Positions 17,067-24,556 of a DNA stretch of 64,000 nucleotides are shown here, piece after piece. Source of the stretch: UBA1258 sp963643225 (GTDB taxonomy: Bacteria; Bacillota; Clostridia; Lachnospirales; Lachnospiraceae); contig CAVIIX010000004.1 of assembly GCA_963643225.1 (NCBI GenBank), positions 62,001 through 126,000 of the forward strand. The letters run 5' to 3'. Both the position numbers and the translations under genes were made by a program. Position 1 is the stretch's first letter. Every line of letters begins with the position of its first letter. Below the pieces are notes generated by a model. The model was given only the letters and a program-made list of their open reading frames with translations, made no database searches and was not told the DNA's origin.

Positions 17067-18653
17067 ATGAATAAATTTTTCTCTGAACGCGGAATTTCAA
17101 GACGAAACGGAATAATAAGAATGGTACTTGTGGCGCTTTCTGTTATTTTGGAGGTGGTGCTTCTTGTGATGCTTTCCCTCAATATAAGTAAGGCATTCGA
17201 ATGGATTAACATTGCCACAAGAATAATTGCGGCGTTTTTTGCACTGTGTATATGCTCAAAATACCGCACAACTGCAATGAAAATGCCCTGGGTGTTCATA
17301 ATGCTTATGTTCCCAGTTATGGGAATAACACTGTTTTTCTTTATCGGCTTAAACGGCAGCACTTATAAAATGAAGAAACGGTTTAAAAAAATTGATGAAA
17401 TACTTTTTACTTTGCTGCCTGATGATAAAGCTTCAATTGAAGCCTTTGAAAAAGAGGATTTATCAATAGCAGGAATTTCAAAATACATTAGAAATAATGC
17501 TAAATATCCGGTTTATAAGGATGTGCCGGTACGCTTCTTTAGCGATACTGTTGAAGCCTTAAGCGCTCAGGTTGAAGCCATGAAGGGCGCTAAAAAATTT
17601 ATTTTCATGGAATATTTTGCTTTCCAGAACGCTAAGGCCTGGAAAATGATTGAAGAAGTGCTTGTTAAAAAGGCAAAAGAAGGGGTTGATGTAAGAGTTT
17701 TTTACGATGACCTTGGCAGCATCGGCTTTGTCAACACGGATTTTGCAAAGGATTTATCAAAAAAGGGCATTAACTGCCGTATTTTTAATCCCTTTACCTT
17801 TGGAGCAAATCTTTTTTTGAACAATAGAGACCACAGGAAAATAACGGTTATCGACGGTGAATACTGCTTTACAGGCGGCTACAATATTGCCGATGAATAT
17901 TTTAATTTCACTCATCCTTTCGGTAACTGGAAGGATACAGGCATTGAAATTTTGGGGGAAGCCGTGCAGAGCTACACGGATATGTTCCTTGAAATGTGGA
18001 ATGCAATCAGAACCGATGATTTGGATGATACTGATTTTAATATGTATTTTTCGTCAAAAGAAAAATTTTCTTTTGATGAAAAATCAATGCAGGGATTTAG
18101 CCTTGCAAAATTTTTACAGCCCTATGCGGATTCGCCGCTCGATAACGAGCAGGTGGGAGAGAATGTTTATATAAGTATCATCGAAAAGGCAGAAAAATAC
18201 TGCTATTTTGTGACGCCTTACCTGATCATCTCAGATGAAATGATGCATGCCTTTTCTTTAGCTTCAAAGAGGGGCGTTGATGTAAGAATCATTACTCCGG
18301 GGATCCCCGACAAAAAAATTGTGTATAGTGTCACCCGTTCATTTTATAATGGGCTTGCGAGAAACGGCGTAAGAATTTATGAATGGACTCCAGGCTTTGT
18401 GCATGCAAAAATGTGTGTTTCTGATGATAAGCTTGCTACCTGCGGCACCATAAATTTAGATTACAGAAGTCTTTATCACCATTTTGAGAATGGCTGTCTG
18501 ATTTACGGAGGGGAAGTTATTTTTGATATTCTTAAGGATTTTAACAAAATGTTTTATGAATCTACAGAAGTAACTTTAAAATACAGTACCGACCGCTCAG
18601 GCTTCTTACGCTTAGGCCAGCTTGTGCTGCGCCTCTTTTCAGGCCTCTTATAA
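17067..18653 (+). CDS. cls: Cardiolipin synthase (phospholipase D family)
   Basis: 528 aa. N-terminal hydrophobic helices at about residues 15-40, 48-65 and 72-95 are followed by two phospholipase D HKD motifs: HRKITVIDGEYCFTGG and HAKMCVSDDKLATCGTINLD. It condenses two phosphatidylglycerol molecules to cardiolipin and glycerol at the membrane. The length and three-helix N-terminus fit Gram-positive Cls proteins. It is a single gene with its own promoter. Confidence 0.93.
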   Translation: MNKFFSERGISRRNGIIRMVLVALSVILEVVLLVMLSLNISKAFEWINIATRIIAAFFALCICSKYRTTAMKMPWVFIMLMFPVMGITLFFFIGLNGSTYKMKKRFKKIDEILFTLLPDDKASIEAFEKEDLSIAGISKYIRNNAKYPVYKDVPVRFFSDTVEALSAQVEAMKGAKKFIFMEYFAFQNAKAWKMIEEVLVKKAKEGVDVRVFYDDLGSIGFVNTDFAKDLSKKGINCRIFNPFTFGANLFLNNRDHRKITVIDGEYCFTGGYNIADEYFNFTHPFGNWKDTGIEILGEAVQSYTDMFLEMWNAIRTDDLDDTDFNMYFSSKEKFSFDEKSMQGFSLAKFLQPYADSPLDNEQVGENVYISIIEKAEKYCYFVTPYLIISDEMMHAFSLASKRGVDVRIITPGIPDKKIVYSVTRSFYNGLARNGVRIYEWTPGFVHAKMCVSDDKLATCGTINLDYRSLYHHFENGCLIYGGEVIFDILKDFNKMFYESTEVTLKYSTDRSGFLRLGQLVLRLFSGLL

Positions 18654-18768
18654 TGCACATCATAGCTGATATCAAGCTTCATTTGGGATATTTTTAGCAA
18701 AAGTTGATGGGAAATTGCATTCGTCGGTTTGTAAAATGAAATTACATATAAGAAGGGAGACTAAATTT

Positions 18769-19566
18769 ATGGCAAATCTTAATATTGAAATGTTTTCAAA
18801 CTGTCTTAAAAGGACTGTAGCTTTTAAAATGGTAATTCCTAATGATAAACGAATAGAGGAAATTGATGCCTTAAAGGAAAATCCGTATTACAAGCGGGAT
18901 ATGAGAGTTGTTTTTCTTTTGCATGGGTATACAGGGAAGGGCTATAACTGGATTCCTGAAGAGCTTGTTAATAAATATAATTTTGCTGTGGTGTGCCCGG
19001 ATGGTGAAAACAGCTTTTGGCTCAATGGACTTTCATCAGGTCATGCCTATCAGTCCTTTGTGGGAGAAGAACTTGCAGAATACGTACGTAAAACCTTTGG
19101 CCTTGGATTAAAACCTGAAAATACCTACACTTGTGGCTTTAGCATGGGGGGCTTTGGTGCACTTCACACAGCCTTGGCATATCCGGACGTGTTTTCAAAA
19201 GCCGCTGCTTTAAGCTCTGCTCTTATTCAGGGAGAGGTAGCTAAAATGAAGCCGGGTTTTGGTAACGGTGTTGCAAATTATGAATATTACAGGGAATGCT
19301 TTGGAGAACCGGATGAATTAATGGAATCTGAAAATGCGCCGGAGGTTTTAGTTAAAAAGATTTTAAACAGTAACGGGACTCTGAAAATGCCTGAAATCTA
19401 TATGGCCTGCGGAACGGAAGATTTTTTAATTGAAAATAACCGTGAAATGCATAAATTTTTAGATGAAAACAAGGTAAATCATACATATCTTGAATGGGCT
19501 GGTGTCCATGACATGAAATTCTGGCTTGAGGCTGTTGAAAGATTTATACCGATGATGATGGTATAA
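18769..19566 (+). CDS. Esterase of the alpha/beta-hydrolase fold (esterase D / tributyrin esterase type)
   Basis: 265 aa from the ATG at 18769, which has AAGGGAGA 8 bases upstream; a longer frame begins at 18715. The catalytic Ser is in GFSMGGFGALH. Oxyanion region VVFLLHGYTGKGYNW and C-terminal catalytic His in WAGVHDMKFWLEA are visible. Related proteins hydrolyse acetyl or feruloyl esters or S-formylglutathione. With no signal peptide it is probably cytoplasmic. The natural substrate cannot be inferred from its neighbours. Confidence 0.88.
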   Translation: MANLNIEMFSNCLKRTVAFKMVIPNDKRIEEIDALKENPYYKRDMRVVFLLHGYTGKGYNWIPEELVNKYNFAVVCPDGENSFWLNGLSSGHAYQSFVGEELAEYVRKTFGLGLKPENTYTCGFSMGGFGALHTALAYPDVFSKAAALSSALIQGEVAKMKPGFGNGVANYEYYRECFGEPDELMESENAPEVLVKKILNSNGTLKMPEIYMACGTEDFLIENNREMHKFLDENKVNHTYLEWAGVHDMKFWLEAVERFIPMMMV

Positions 19567-19599
19567 AAAGCTATGAACAAAGTTTCATTAATTCTTAAA

Positions 19600-19628
19600 T
19601 TGATTAAGATATGAAAATACCTTATAAT
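19600..19628 (+). promoter_or_regulatory. Promoter of the heptose operon
   Basis: TTGATT, 17-base spacer, TATAAT, about 30 bases before the hddA ATG. Confidence 0.75.
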
Positions 19629-19658
19629 GCTTAGAGATAAACATTTAGAGGTGTTGAG

Positions 19659-20654
19659 ATGATTATTACAAGAACTCCCTTCAGAATGAGCTTTGCGGGT
19701 GGTGGAAGCGACATTGCAAGCTTTTATGAAAAGCATGGCGGATGCGTGCTGAGTACAGGTATTAATAAATATATGTACATAAACATTCACCCAAGCTTTA
19801 ACAAGGACGAGACAATTCTTAAATATTCAAAGACTGAGAGAGTTACGGACATTAACGAAGTTGAGCATAACTATTTCAGGGAGATTTTGAGAAAGCTTGA
19901 TTTACAGGGAGTTGAAATTGCAAGCACGGCGGATGTGCCGGCAGGCACCGGGCTTGGTTCTTCAAGCTCCTTTGCCGTAGGCGTGCTTCATGCGCTTTAC
20001 AGCTATAAGGGCACCTTCGTGTCAAAGGAAAGACTCGCAAGAGAAGCCTGCGAAATTGAAATAGACATTTTGAAAAACCCTATCGGCAAGCAGGATCAGT
20101 ATGCAGCAGCCTACGGCGGTTTGAATTTCTATGAATTTAATAAGGACGGAAGCGTTTCTGTTGAGCCCGTTATTATGGATGATAACAGAAAGCACGAGCT
20201 TGAAAAGAATTTAATGATGTTCTATACGGGACAGCTTCATTCGGCTTCCGCAATTTTAAAGGAGCAGAGTAAAAACGTCACATCCGGCGATAAGGAAGTC
20301 AATCAGTTAAAGCTGTGTGACCTTGCTAAGAATTTACGTGACGAGCTTCATAAAAACAACATAGACAGCCTCGGCGAAATTCTTCACGAAGGCTGGCTTT
20401 TAAAGAAAACCCTTGCAAGCGGCATTTCAAATCCTTTAATTGACGAAAACTACGAACTTGCAAGAAAAGCAGGCGCTGTCGGCGGAAAGCTTTTAGGCGC
20501 AGGCGGCGGTGGCTTTTTACTTATGTACGTGCCTAAAGACAAGCAGGGAAGCGTCCGTAACGCAGTTAAGCTTCCTCAGATGCAGATGGCATTTGACAAC
20601 CATGGTTCACAGGTAATTTACGTAGGAGACAAGCCCGACACCTGGGTTAAATAA
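19659..20654 (+). CDS. hddA: D-glycero-alpha-D-manno-heptose 7-phosphate kinase (GHMP family)
   Basis: 331 aa. The start RTPFRMSFAGGGSD, the GHMP ATP loop PAGTGLGSSSSFAVG and the C-terminal GGKLLGAGGGGFLLMY are characteristic of HddA-type sugar kinases. It converts D-glycero-D-manno-heptose 7-phosphate to the 1-alpha,7-bisphosphate. The three other enzymes of the GDP-heptose pathway are in the next two genes. The intergenic gap to the next gene is 3 bases. Confidence 0.88.
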   Translation: MIITRTPFRMSFAGGGSDIASFYEKHGGCVLSTGINKYMYINIHPSFNKDETILKYSKTERVTDINEVEHNYFREILRKLDLQGVEIASTADVPAGTGLGSSSSFAVGVLHALYSYKGTFVSKERLAREACEIEIDILKNPIGKQDQYAAAYGGLNFYEFNKDGSVSVEPVIMDDNRKHELEKNLMMFYTGQLHSASAILKEQSKNVTSGDKEVNQLKLCDLAKNLRDELHKNNIDSLGEILHEGWLLKKTLASGISNPLIDENYELARKAGAVGGKLLGAGGGGFLLMYVPKDKQGSVRNAVKLPQMQMAFDNHGSQVIYVGDKPDTWVK

Positions 20655-20657
20655 AAT

Positions 20658-21953
20658 ATGCAGGCAGTAATTATGGCGGGAGGCAAGGGTACACGTCTTG
20701 CTTCCGTTACAAAGGATATTCCAAAGCCCATGGTGCCAATTGACGGACGCCCTCTTTTGGAATACCAGATAGAAAATTTAAAAAAGTGCGGTGTTACGGA
20801 CCTTTTAATGGTGGTGGGGCACTTAGGGGACGTTATCAGAAACCATTTTAAGGATGGCCACGATTTTAACGTTAACATCACGTATTTTACTGAAGAAACT
20901 CCTCTTGGTACGGCGGGGGCCCTGGGCCTGTTAAAGGACCGCCTTGAAGAAGAGTTTATTCTTGTGTTTGGAGATTTATTCATTAACGTTGATTTCAATA
21001 AATTCTTTTCCTTTGCAAAGGAAAAGGATGCAGATATCACGTTATTTGCTCATCCAAATTCACATCCCTTCGATAGCGATATATTAATTTCAGACAGTGA
21101 AAAGAAAGTGACAGGGTGGAACTCAAAGCATTCTGTCAGGACCGAAGATTATAAAAACCTCGTAAATGCAGGTTTATATGTCGTCAAAAGAAAAATCGTT
21201 GACTTAATTAAGGAAAACGAAAAAACTGATTTAGAAAAAGACATAATCGTACCATTAATAGATTCTTGCAGAATTTTTGCATACGAGAGCACCGAATACG
21301 TTAAGGATCTGGGCACGCCAAAGCGTTTGGAAAAGGTCACAAGGGATTTTCATAACGGTATAACGGAAGCAAGAAACCTAAGTCATAAACAAAAGTGCAT
21401 TTTCCTTGACAGAGACGGTACCGTCACTAAATATAAGGGGCTTATAAAAAGACCTGAGGATTTAGAGCTTGAGGATACGGCGGCAGAAGCTATTAGGCTT
21501 ATAAATGAATCTGAATACCTTGCGGTTATCATTACAAACCAGCCTGTTATTGCAAGGGGCGAATGCAGCTTTAAAACAATGGAAAAAATCCACAATAGGA
21601 TGTACACTTTACTGGGTAAGGAAGGCGCCTTTGTGGACGGACTTTTCTTTTGTCCACATCATCCGGATGCAGGATATGATGGCGAAATAAAAGAGCTTAA
21701 AATAAAGTGTGACTGCAGAAAGCCGGGAATCGGTATGTTTTTAAAGGCAAGAGACACCTTTAACATCGATTTTGAAAAATCCTATATGATAGGAGATACG
21801 GGAATGGATGTGGAAGCAGGCTTTAACGCAGGAGTTAAGACCATTAAGCTTACAGGGGGAGATACAAAGGATGATCCAAGATACCCAAGGAAGCCGGATT
21901 TTTATGCAGATTCATTACTTGATGCGGTTAATATTGCCATAAAAAAGCAATGA
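20658..21953 (+). CDS. Bifunctional heptose-1-phosphate nucleotidyltransferase / heptose-1,7-bisphosphate phosphatase
   Basis: 431 aa fusion. Residues 1-230 are a sugar nucleotidyltransferase (MAGGKGTRL, KPMVPIDGRPLLEY) of the HddC type, transferring GMP to heptose 1-phosphate. Residues about 245-431 are a GmhB-type HAD phosphatase (FLDRDGTVTKYKG, ITNQPVIARGE, CDCRKPGIGMF, MIGDTGMDVEAG, with the Zn-site Cys/His set CPHHPD...CDC). The two domains catalyse consecutive steps (phosphatase, then nucleotidyl transfer), so the fusion may channel the intermediate. GDP rather than ADP specificity is inferred from the HddA partner, not from the fold. Confidence 0.85.
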   Translation: MQAVIMAGGKGTRLASVTKDIPKPMVPIDGRPLLEYQIENLKKCGVTDLLMVVGHLGDVIRNHFKDGHDFNVNITYFTEETPLGTAGALGLLKDRLEEEFILVFGDLFINVDFNKFFSFAKEKDADITLFAHPNSHPFDSDILISDSEKKVTGWNSKHSVRTEDYKNLVNAGLYVVKRKIVDLIKENEKTDLEKDIIVPLIDSCRIFAYESTEYVKDLGTPKRLEKVTRDFHNGITEARNLSHKQKCIFLDRDGTVTKYKGLIKRPEDLELEDTAAEAIRLINESEYLAVIITNQPVIARGECSFKTMEKIHNRMYTLLGKEGAFVDGLFFCPHHPDAGYDGEIKELKIKCDCRKPGIGMFLKARDTFNIDFEKSYMIGDTGMDVEAGFNAGVKTIKLTGGDTKDDPRYPRKPDFYADSLLDAVNIAIKKQ

Positions 21954-21974
21954 CCAAAGAGAAAGAGATTATGT

Positions 21975-22541
21975 ATGATAAAAGAAAAAATACTTGATTA
22001 TTATGAAAAAGAAATTAAGACCATCAGAGCAATGGACTTTGACGAAATCGCAAGAGCCGTTGAAGCAATTAAGGATGCATATGAAAGAGATGCTACCATT
22101 TACATTTTCGGCAACGGTGGAAGTGCCTCGACAGCCTCTCATTTTGTGTGCGACTTTAACAAGGGCATAAGCGAAAACCATAAAAGGAAATTTAACATGG
22201 TGAGCCTTAACGATAATGTGGCAACCTTAATGGCAATTGCCAACGACTTTTCTTATGATGATGTATTTTCTTATCAGTTAACGGGAAGAGTGAAGCCTAC
22301 GGACTTAGTTATCGCAATTTCCGGAAGCGGCAATTCAAGGAATATTGTAAAGGGTGTTGAATATGCAAAGTCTGTGGGCTGTAAGGTGGTAGGCTTAACA
22401 GGCTTTTCTGGAGGCAGATTAAAGGAGCTTGCAGACTATAACATGCATGCAGAAATCAACGATATGCAGATAACGGAGGACATTCACATGACGTTGGATC
22501 ATATGATGTTCAGAGTGCTCACTGAGGTTTTGGAAGGATAA
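21975..22541 (+). CDS. gmhA: Sedoheptulose-7-phosphate isomerase (SIS domain)
   Basis: 188 aa, the usual length. The SIS-domain motifs FGNGGSASTASHF and ISGSGNSRNIVKG bind the phosphosugar. It turns sedoheptulose 7-phosphate into D-glycero-D-manno-heptose 7-phosphate, the first committed step of heptose synthesis. It lies between the bifunctional enzyme and a glycosyltransferase (5-base gap downstream). Confidence 0.9.
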   Translation: MIKEKILDYYEKEIKTIRAMDFDEIARAVEAIKDAYERDATIYIFGNGGSASTASHFVCDFNKGISENHKRKFNMVSLNDNVATLMAIANDFSYDDVFSYQLTGRVKPTDLVIAISGSGNSRNIVKGVEYAKSVGCKVVGLTGFSGGRLKELADYNMHAEINDMQITEDIHMTLDHMMFRVLTEVLEG

Positions 22542-22545
22542 AAGC

Positions 22546-23325
22546 ATGAGCCTTCAGGTACTTGTGTCCACGATGCACAGAATGGACCATTCTATTCTTG
22601 ATAAAATGAATATTAATTCAGATGCGATTGTGGTAAATCAGTGCGATTGTGAAAAAGATTCAGAAGAAAGCTTTGAATATAAGGGTCATAGGATTTTATG
22701 GCTTAACAGAAATGAAAGGGGTGTTGGCAAAAGCAGAAATTTAGCTTTAAGTTATGCTACAGCCGACATCGTTTTGTTTGCGGATGATGACGTAATATAC
22801 GATGATGATTACGTTTCGGTGATTGAAAAGGCTTTTTTTGAAACTAATGCCGATACCCTTATTTTCAGGGCTGATATCTTAAATGAAGCAAGAAAAGTAA
22901 ATGAGGAAGAGGGCATTAAAAGACTTTCCTTATTTAACTGCACTAGATACGGCGCCTATCGAATTGCCTGCAAAAGAAAAATAATTGAAAAAGAAAACAT
23001 TACTTTTTCACTGTTATTTGGCGGCGGAGCAAAATACGGAAGCGGAGAAGATTCCGTATTTACGGCAGATTTAATAAAGCATAAATGCAAGGTTTATTCA
23101 GTGCCTTATAAAATTGGCAATGTAGAACAGAGCGAATCCACATGGTTTAAGGGCTTTAACGAAAAATATTGTCATGATAAGGGAGCATTAATGAAGACTC
23201 TTTACGGGAGACTTTGGTATCCGTTAATGATAGTGTTAATTAAAAGGCATCCCGAGCAGTATAGTGAAATCGGATTAAAGAAGGCACTTAAATATGCTAA
23301 AAAAGGAGCAGCGGAGATTAGATAA
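22546..23325 (+). CDS. Glycosyltransferase family 2-like protein
   Basis: 259 aa. The core IVLFADDDVIYDDDY supplies the metal-binding DxD, and RNERGVGKSRNLALSYA is the usual GT-A segment. The QVLVSTMHRMD start is unusual among GT2 proteins. The C-terminus is basic (MIVLIKRHPEQY). As last gene of the heptose operon it may transfer heptose, or a neighbouring sugar, onto a surface glycan. The acceptor is unknown. The stop codon lies within the terminator stem. Confidence 0.82.
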   Translation: MSLQVLVSTMHRMDHSILDKMNINSDAIVVNQCDCEKDSEESFEYKGHRILWLNRNERGVGKSRNLALSYATADIVLFADDDVIYDDDYVSVIEKAFFETNADTLIFRADILNEARKVNEEEGIKRLSLFNCTRYGAYRIACKRKIIEKENITFSLLFGGGAKYGSGEDSVFTADLIKHKCKVYSVPYKIGNVEQSESTWFKGFNEKYCHDKGALMKTLYGRLWYPLMIVLIKRHPEQYSEIGLKKALKYAKKGAAEIR

Positions 23326-23341
23326 TCACCGCTGCTCCTTT
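23305..23341 (+). terminator. Terminator of the heptose operon
   Basis: GGAGCAGCGG (23305-23314) pairs with CCGCTGCTCC (23329-23338), then TTT. The last codons of the glycosyltransferase form the left arm. Confidence 0.75.
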
Positions 23342-23347
23342 ACGCGT

Positions 23348-23388
23348 AAGGAGTAAAAATTTTCGCAAGCGAAATTTTACTCCTTATT
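23348..23388 (-). terminator. Terminator of the convergent glycosyltransferase gene
   Basis: AAGGAGTAAAAATTTTCGC and GCGAAATTTTACTCCTT form a long hairpin with an AA loop and a small bulge, overlapping the stop codon of the minus-strand gene. The TTTCGCAAGCGAAA core is also found in repeat family B at 27180. Confidence 0.6.
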
Positions 23389-24195
23389 TTCTTTTTTATA
23401 CATGCCCTGGATTGTGCTTTTTGGAACAGCTTTAAAAATAAAGCCTGCTGTTAATGAAGCTAACGAAAATATAGGCCTTTTAATATTAAAATTTTTCTTT
23501 CGCACCATAGCCATGTATTTAATCTGCTTATCACTGGTGCGCTTTTTAGTGAAATTATCGCCTAGTCTGTAATTTATAATAAATTCAGGAAGATTTTGTA
23601 TTTCATAGCCTTCATTTAAAATTCTTAACCATAAATCCAAATCCTCTGACATTTCCAAAGCTTCATCATAATAAAAGCCCTTTTTGATCAAATCGGCCCT
23701 GAACATTACAGCAGGGTGGGCAAGAGGATTACGGTATGCGGCAAATAATTTTAATTTAAAGCCCTTTATGGGATAGTGTCTTTCTGAAATTATATTTGAG
23801 TCACTGTCCATCATTTTAATCTGACCGCCTAAGACGTATACATCAGGGTTTTCTTCAAGATATTTAACCTGAAGGGAAAATCTTTCCGGCAGAGAATAGT
23901 CATCACCGTCCATAATTGCGATGTATTTACCCTTTGCTTCCTTTAAGCCTGCGTTTCTTGCACCGGATAAGCCCATGCGTTCAGACTTTCTGATTATTTT
24001 GATTCGCGCATCCTTTTTAGATAATTCATTAAGGCAGCTGACTGTTTCTTCTGATTTTGAGTCATCCATTATCAAAAGCTCGAAATTTTCATAAGACTGT
24101 TTAAGTATGCTTTCGATTGCTTCAGTTACGATTTCTGGATTTTCGTTATAGGTACCCATTATGACGGATACCTTTGGTAAAGTACCTGTATTCAT
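23377..24195 (-). CDS. Glycosyltransferase family 2
   Basis: 272 aa. GT-A fold with PKVSVIMGTYNENPEIVTEA at the N-terminus, LLIMDDSKSEET, the DxD as AIMDGDDYSLPERF and an ED/LDLWLR acceptor-side motif (MSEDLDLWLRILNEG). It converges on the heptose operon and probably contributes to the same kind of surface polysaccharide, although it is on the opposite strand and separately transcribed. The ribosome site is weak (AAGAGA). Confidence 0.9.
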   Translation of the reverse strand: MNTGTLPKVSVIMGTYNENPEIVTEAIESILKQSYENFELLIMDDSKSEETVSCLNELSKKDARIKIIRKSERMGLSGARNAGLKEAKGKYIAIMDGDDYSLPERFSLQVKYLEENPDVYVLGGQIKMMDSDSNIISERHYPIKGFKLKLFAAYRNPLAHPAVMFRADLIKKGFYYDEALEMSEDLDLWLRILNEGYEIQNLPEFIINYRLGDNFTKKRTSDKQIKYMAMVRKKNFNIKRPIFSLASLTAGFIFKAVPKSTIQGMYKKENKE

Positions 24196-24290
24196 AGTGT
24201 TCTCTTTTGAGTATTTTATCTGTGTTTTCTTATTATAAAGGAAAGAAATAAAAATTCAAGTGTGATGCCTGAATGAAAGTTTACGTTAAT

Positions 24291-24428
24291 GATATTCGCA
24301 ATTCGCTTCGATACGGCTCTACTAAAAGCGGCACTACGTGCCCAACTAGGTACTGGGTTTGTAACCTGGCACCTCGCGGGGAGCACCCACTGCCTAAAGG
24401 CAGTGGGTTTTCTTGAGCTTTTATAAAT
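24291..24428 (-). repeat. Palindromic intergenic repeat family A, full-length copy (minus orientation)
   Basis: The minus strand reads TATAAAAGCTCAAGA, hairpin ACCCACTGCC/GGCAGTGGGT, a diverged CGAGGTGCCAGGTTAC/GTACCTAG dyad, GGGCACGTAGTGCCGCTTTTA and GAATTGCGAATATC. It fills most of the 361-base space between the glycosyltransferase and the chemoreceptor; the rest holds the chemoreceptor promoter. Confidence 0.8.
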
Positions 24429-24440
24429 TACGGAATTGTG

Positions 24441-24469
24441 TTGACATAATAATTATCGGTTAATAAAAT
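24441..24469 (+). promoter_or_regulatory. Chemoreceptor gene promoter
   Basis: TTGACA, 17-base spacer, TAAAAT. It gives a leader of about 80 bases. Confidence 0.7.
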
Positions 24470-24556
24470 TAAAATATAGTGGTTTTGTAGAAGCATATAG
24501 AATCTGAGAAGATTATGTGTGAATGCACAAATGAAAATTAGGAATGGAGATTACGA

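Noticed and set aside
16901..17362. 153-codon minus-strand frame before proS
   Set aside because: It runs opposite the start of cardiolipin synthase, has no recognisable motif, and lacks a good ribosome site.
24441..24446. TTGACA of the chemoreceptor promoter as the repeat's conserved end
   Set aside because: The repeat there is in minus orientation, so its TTGACA-type end is on the other side; this -35 is independent.
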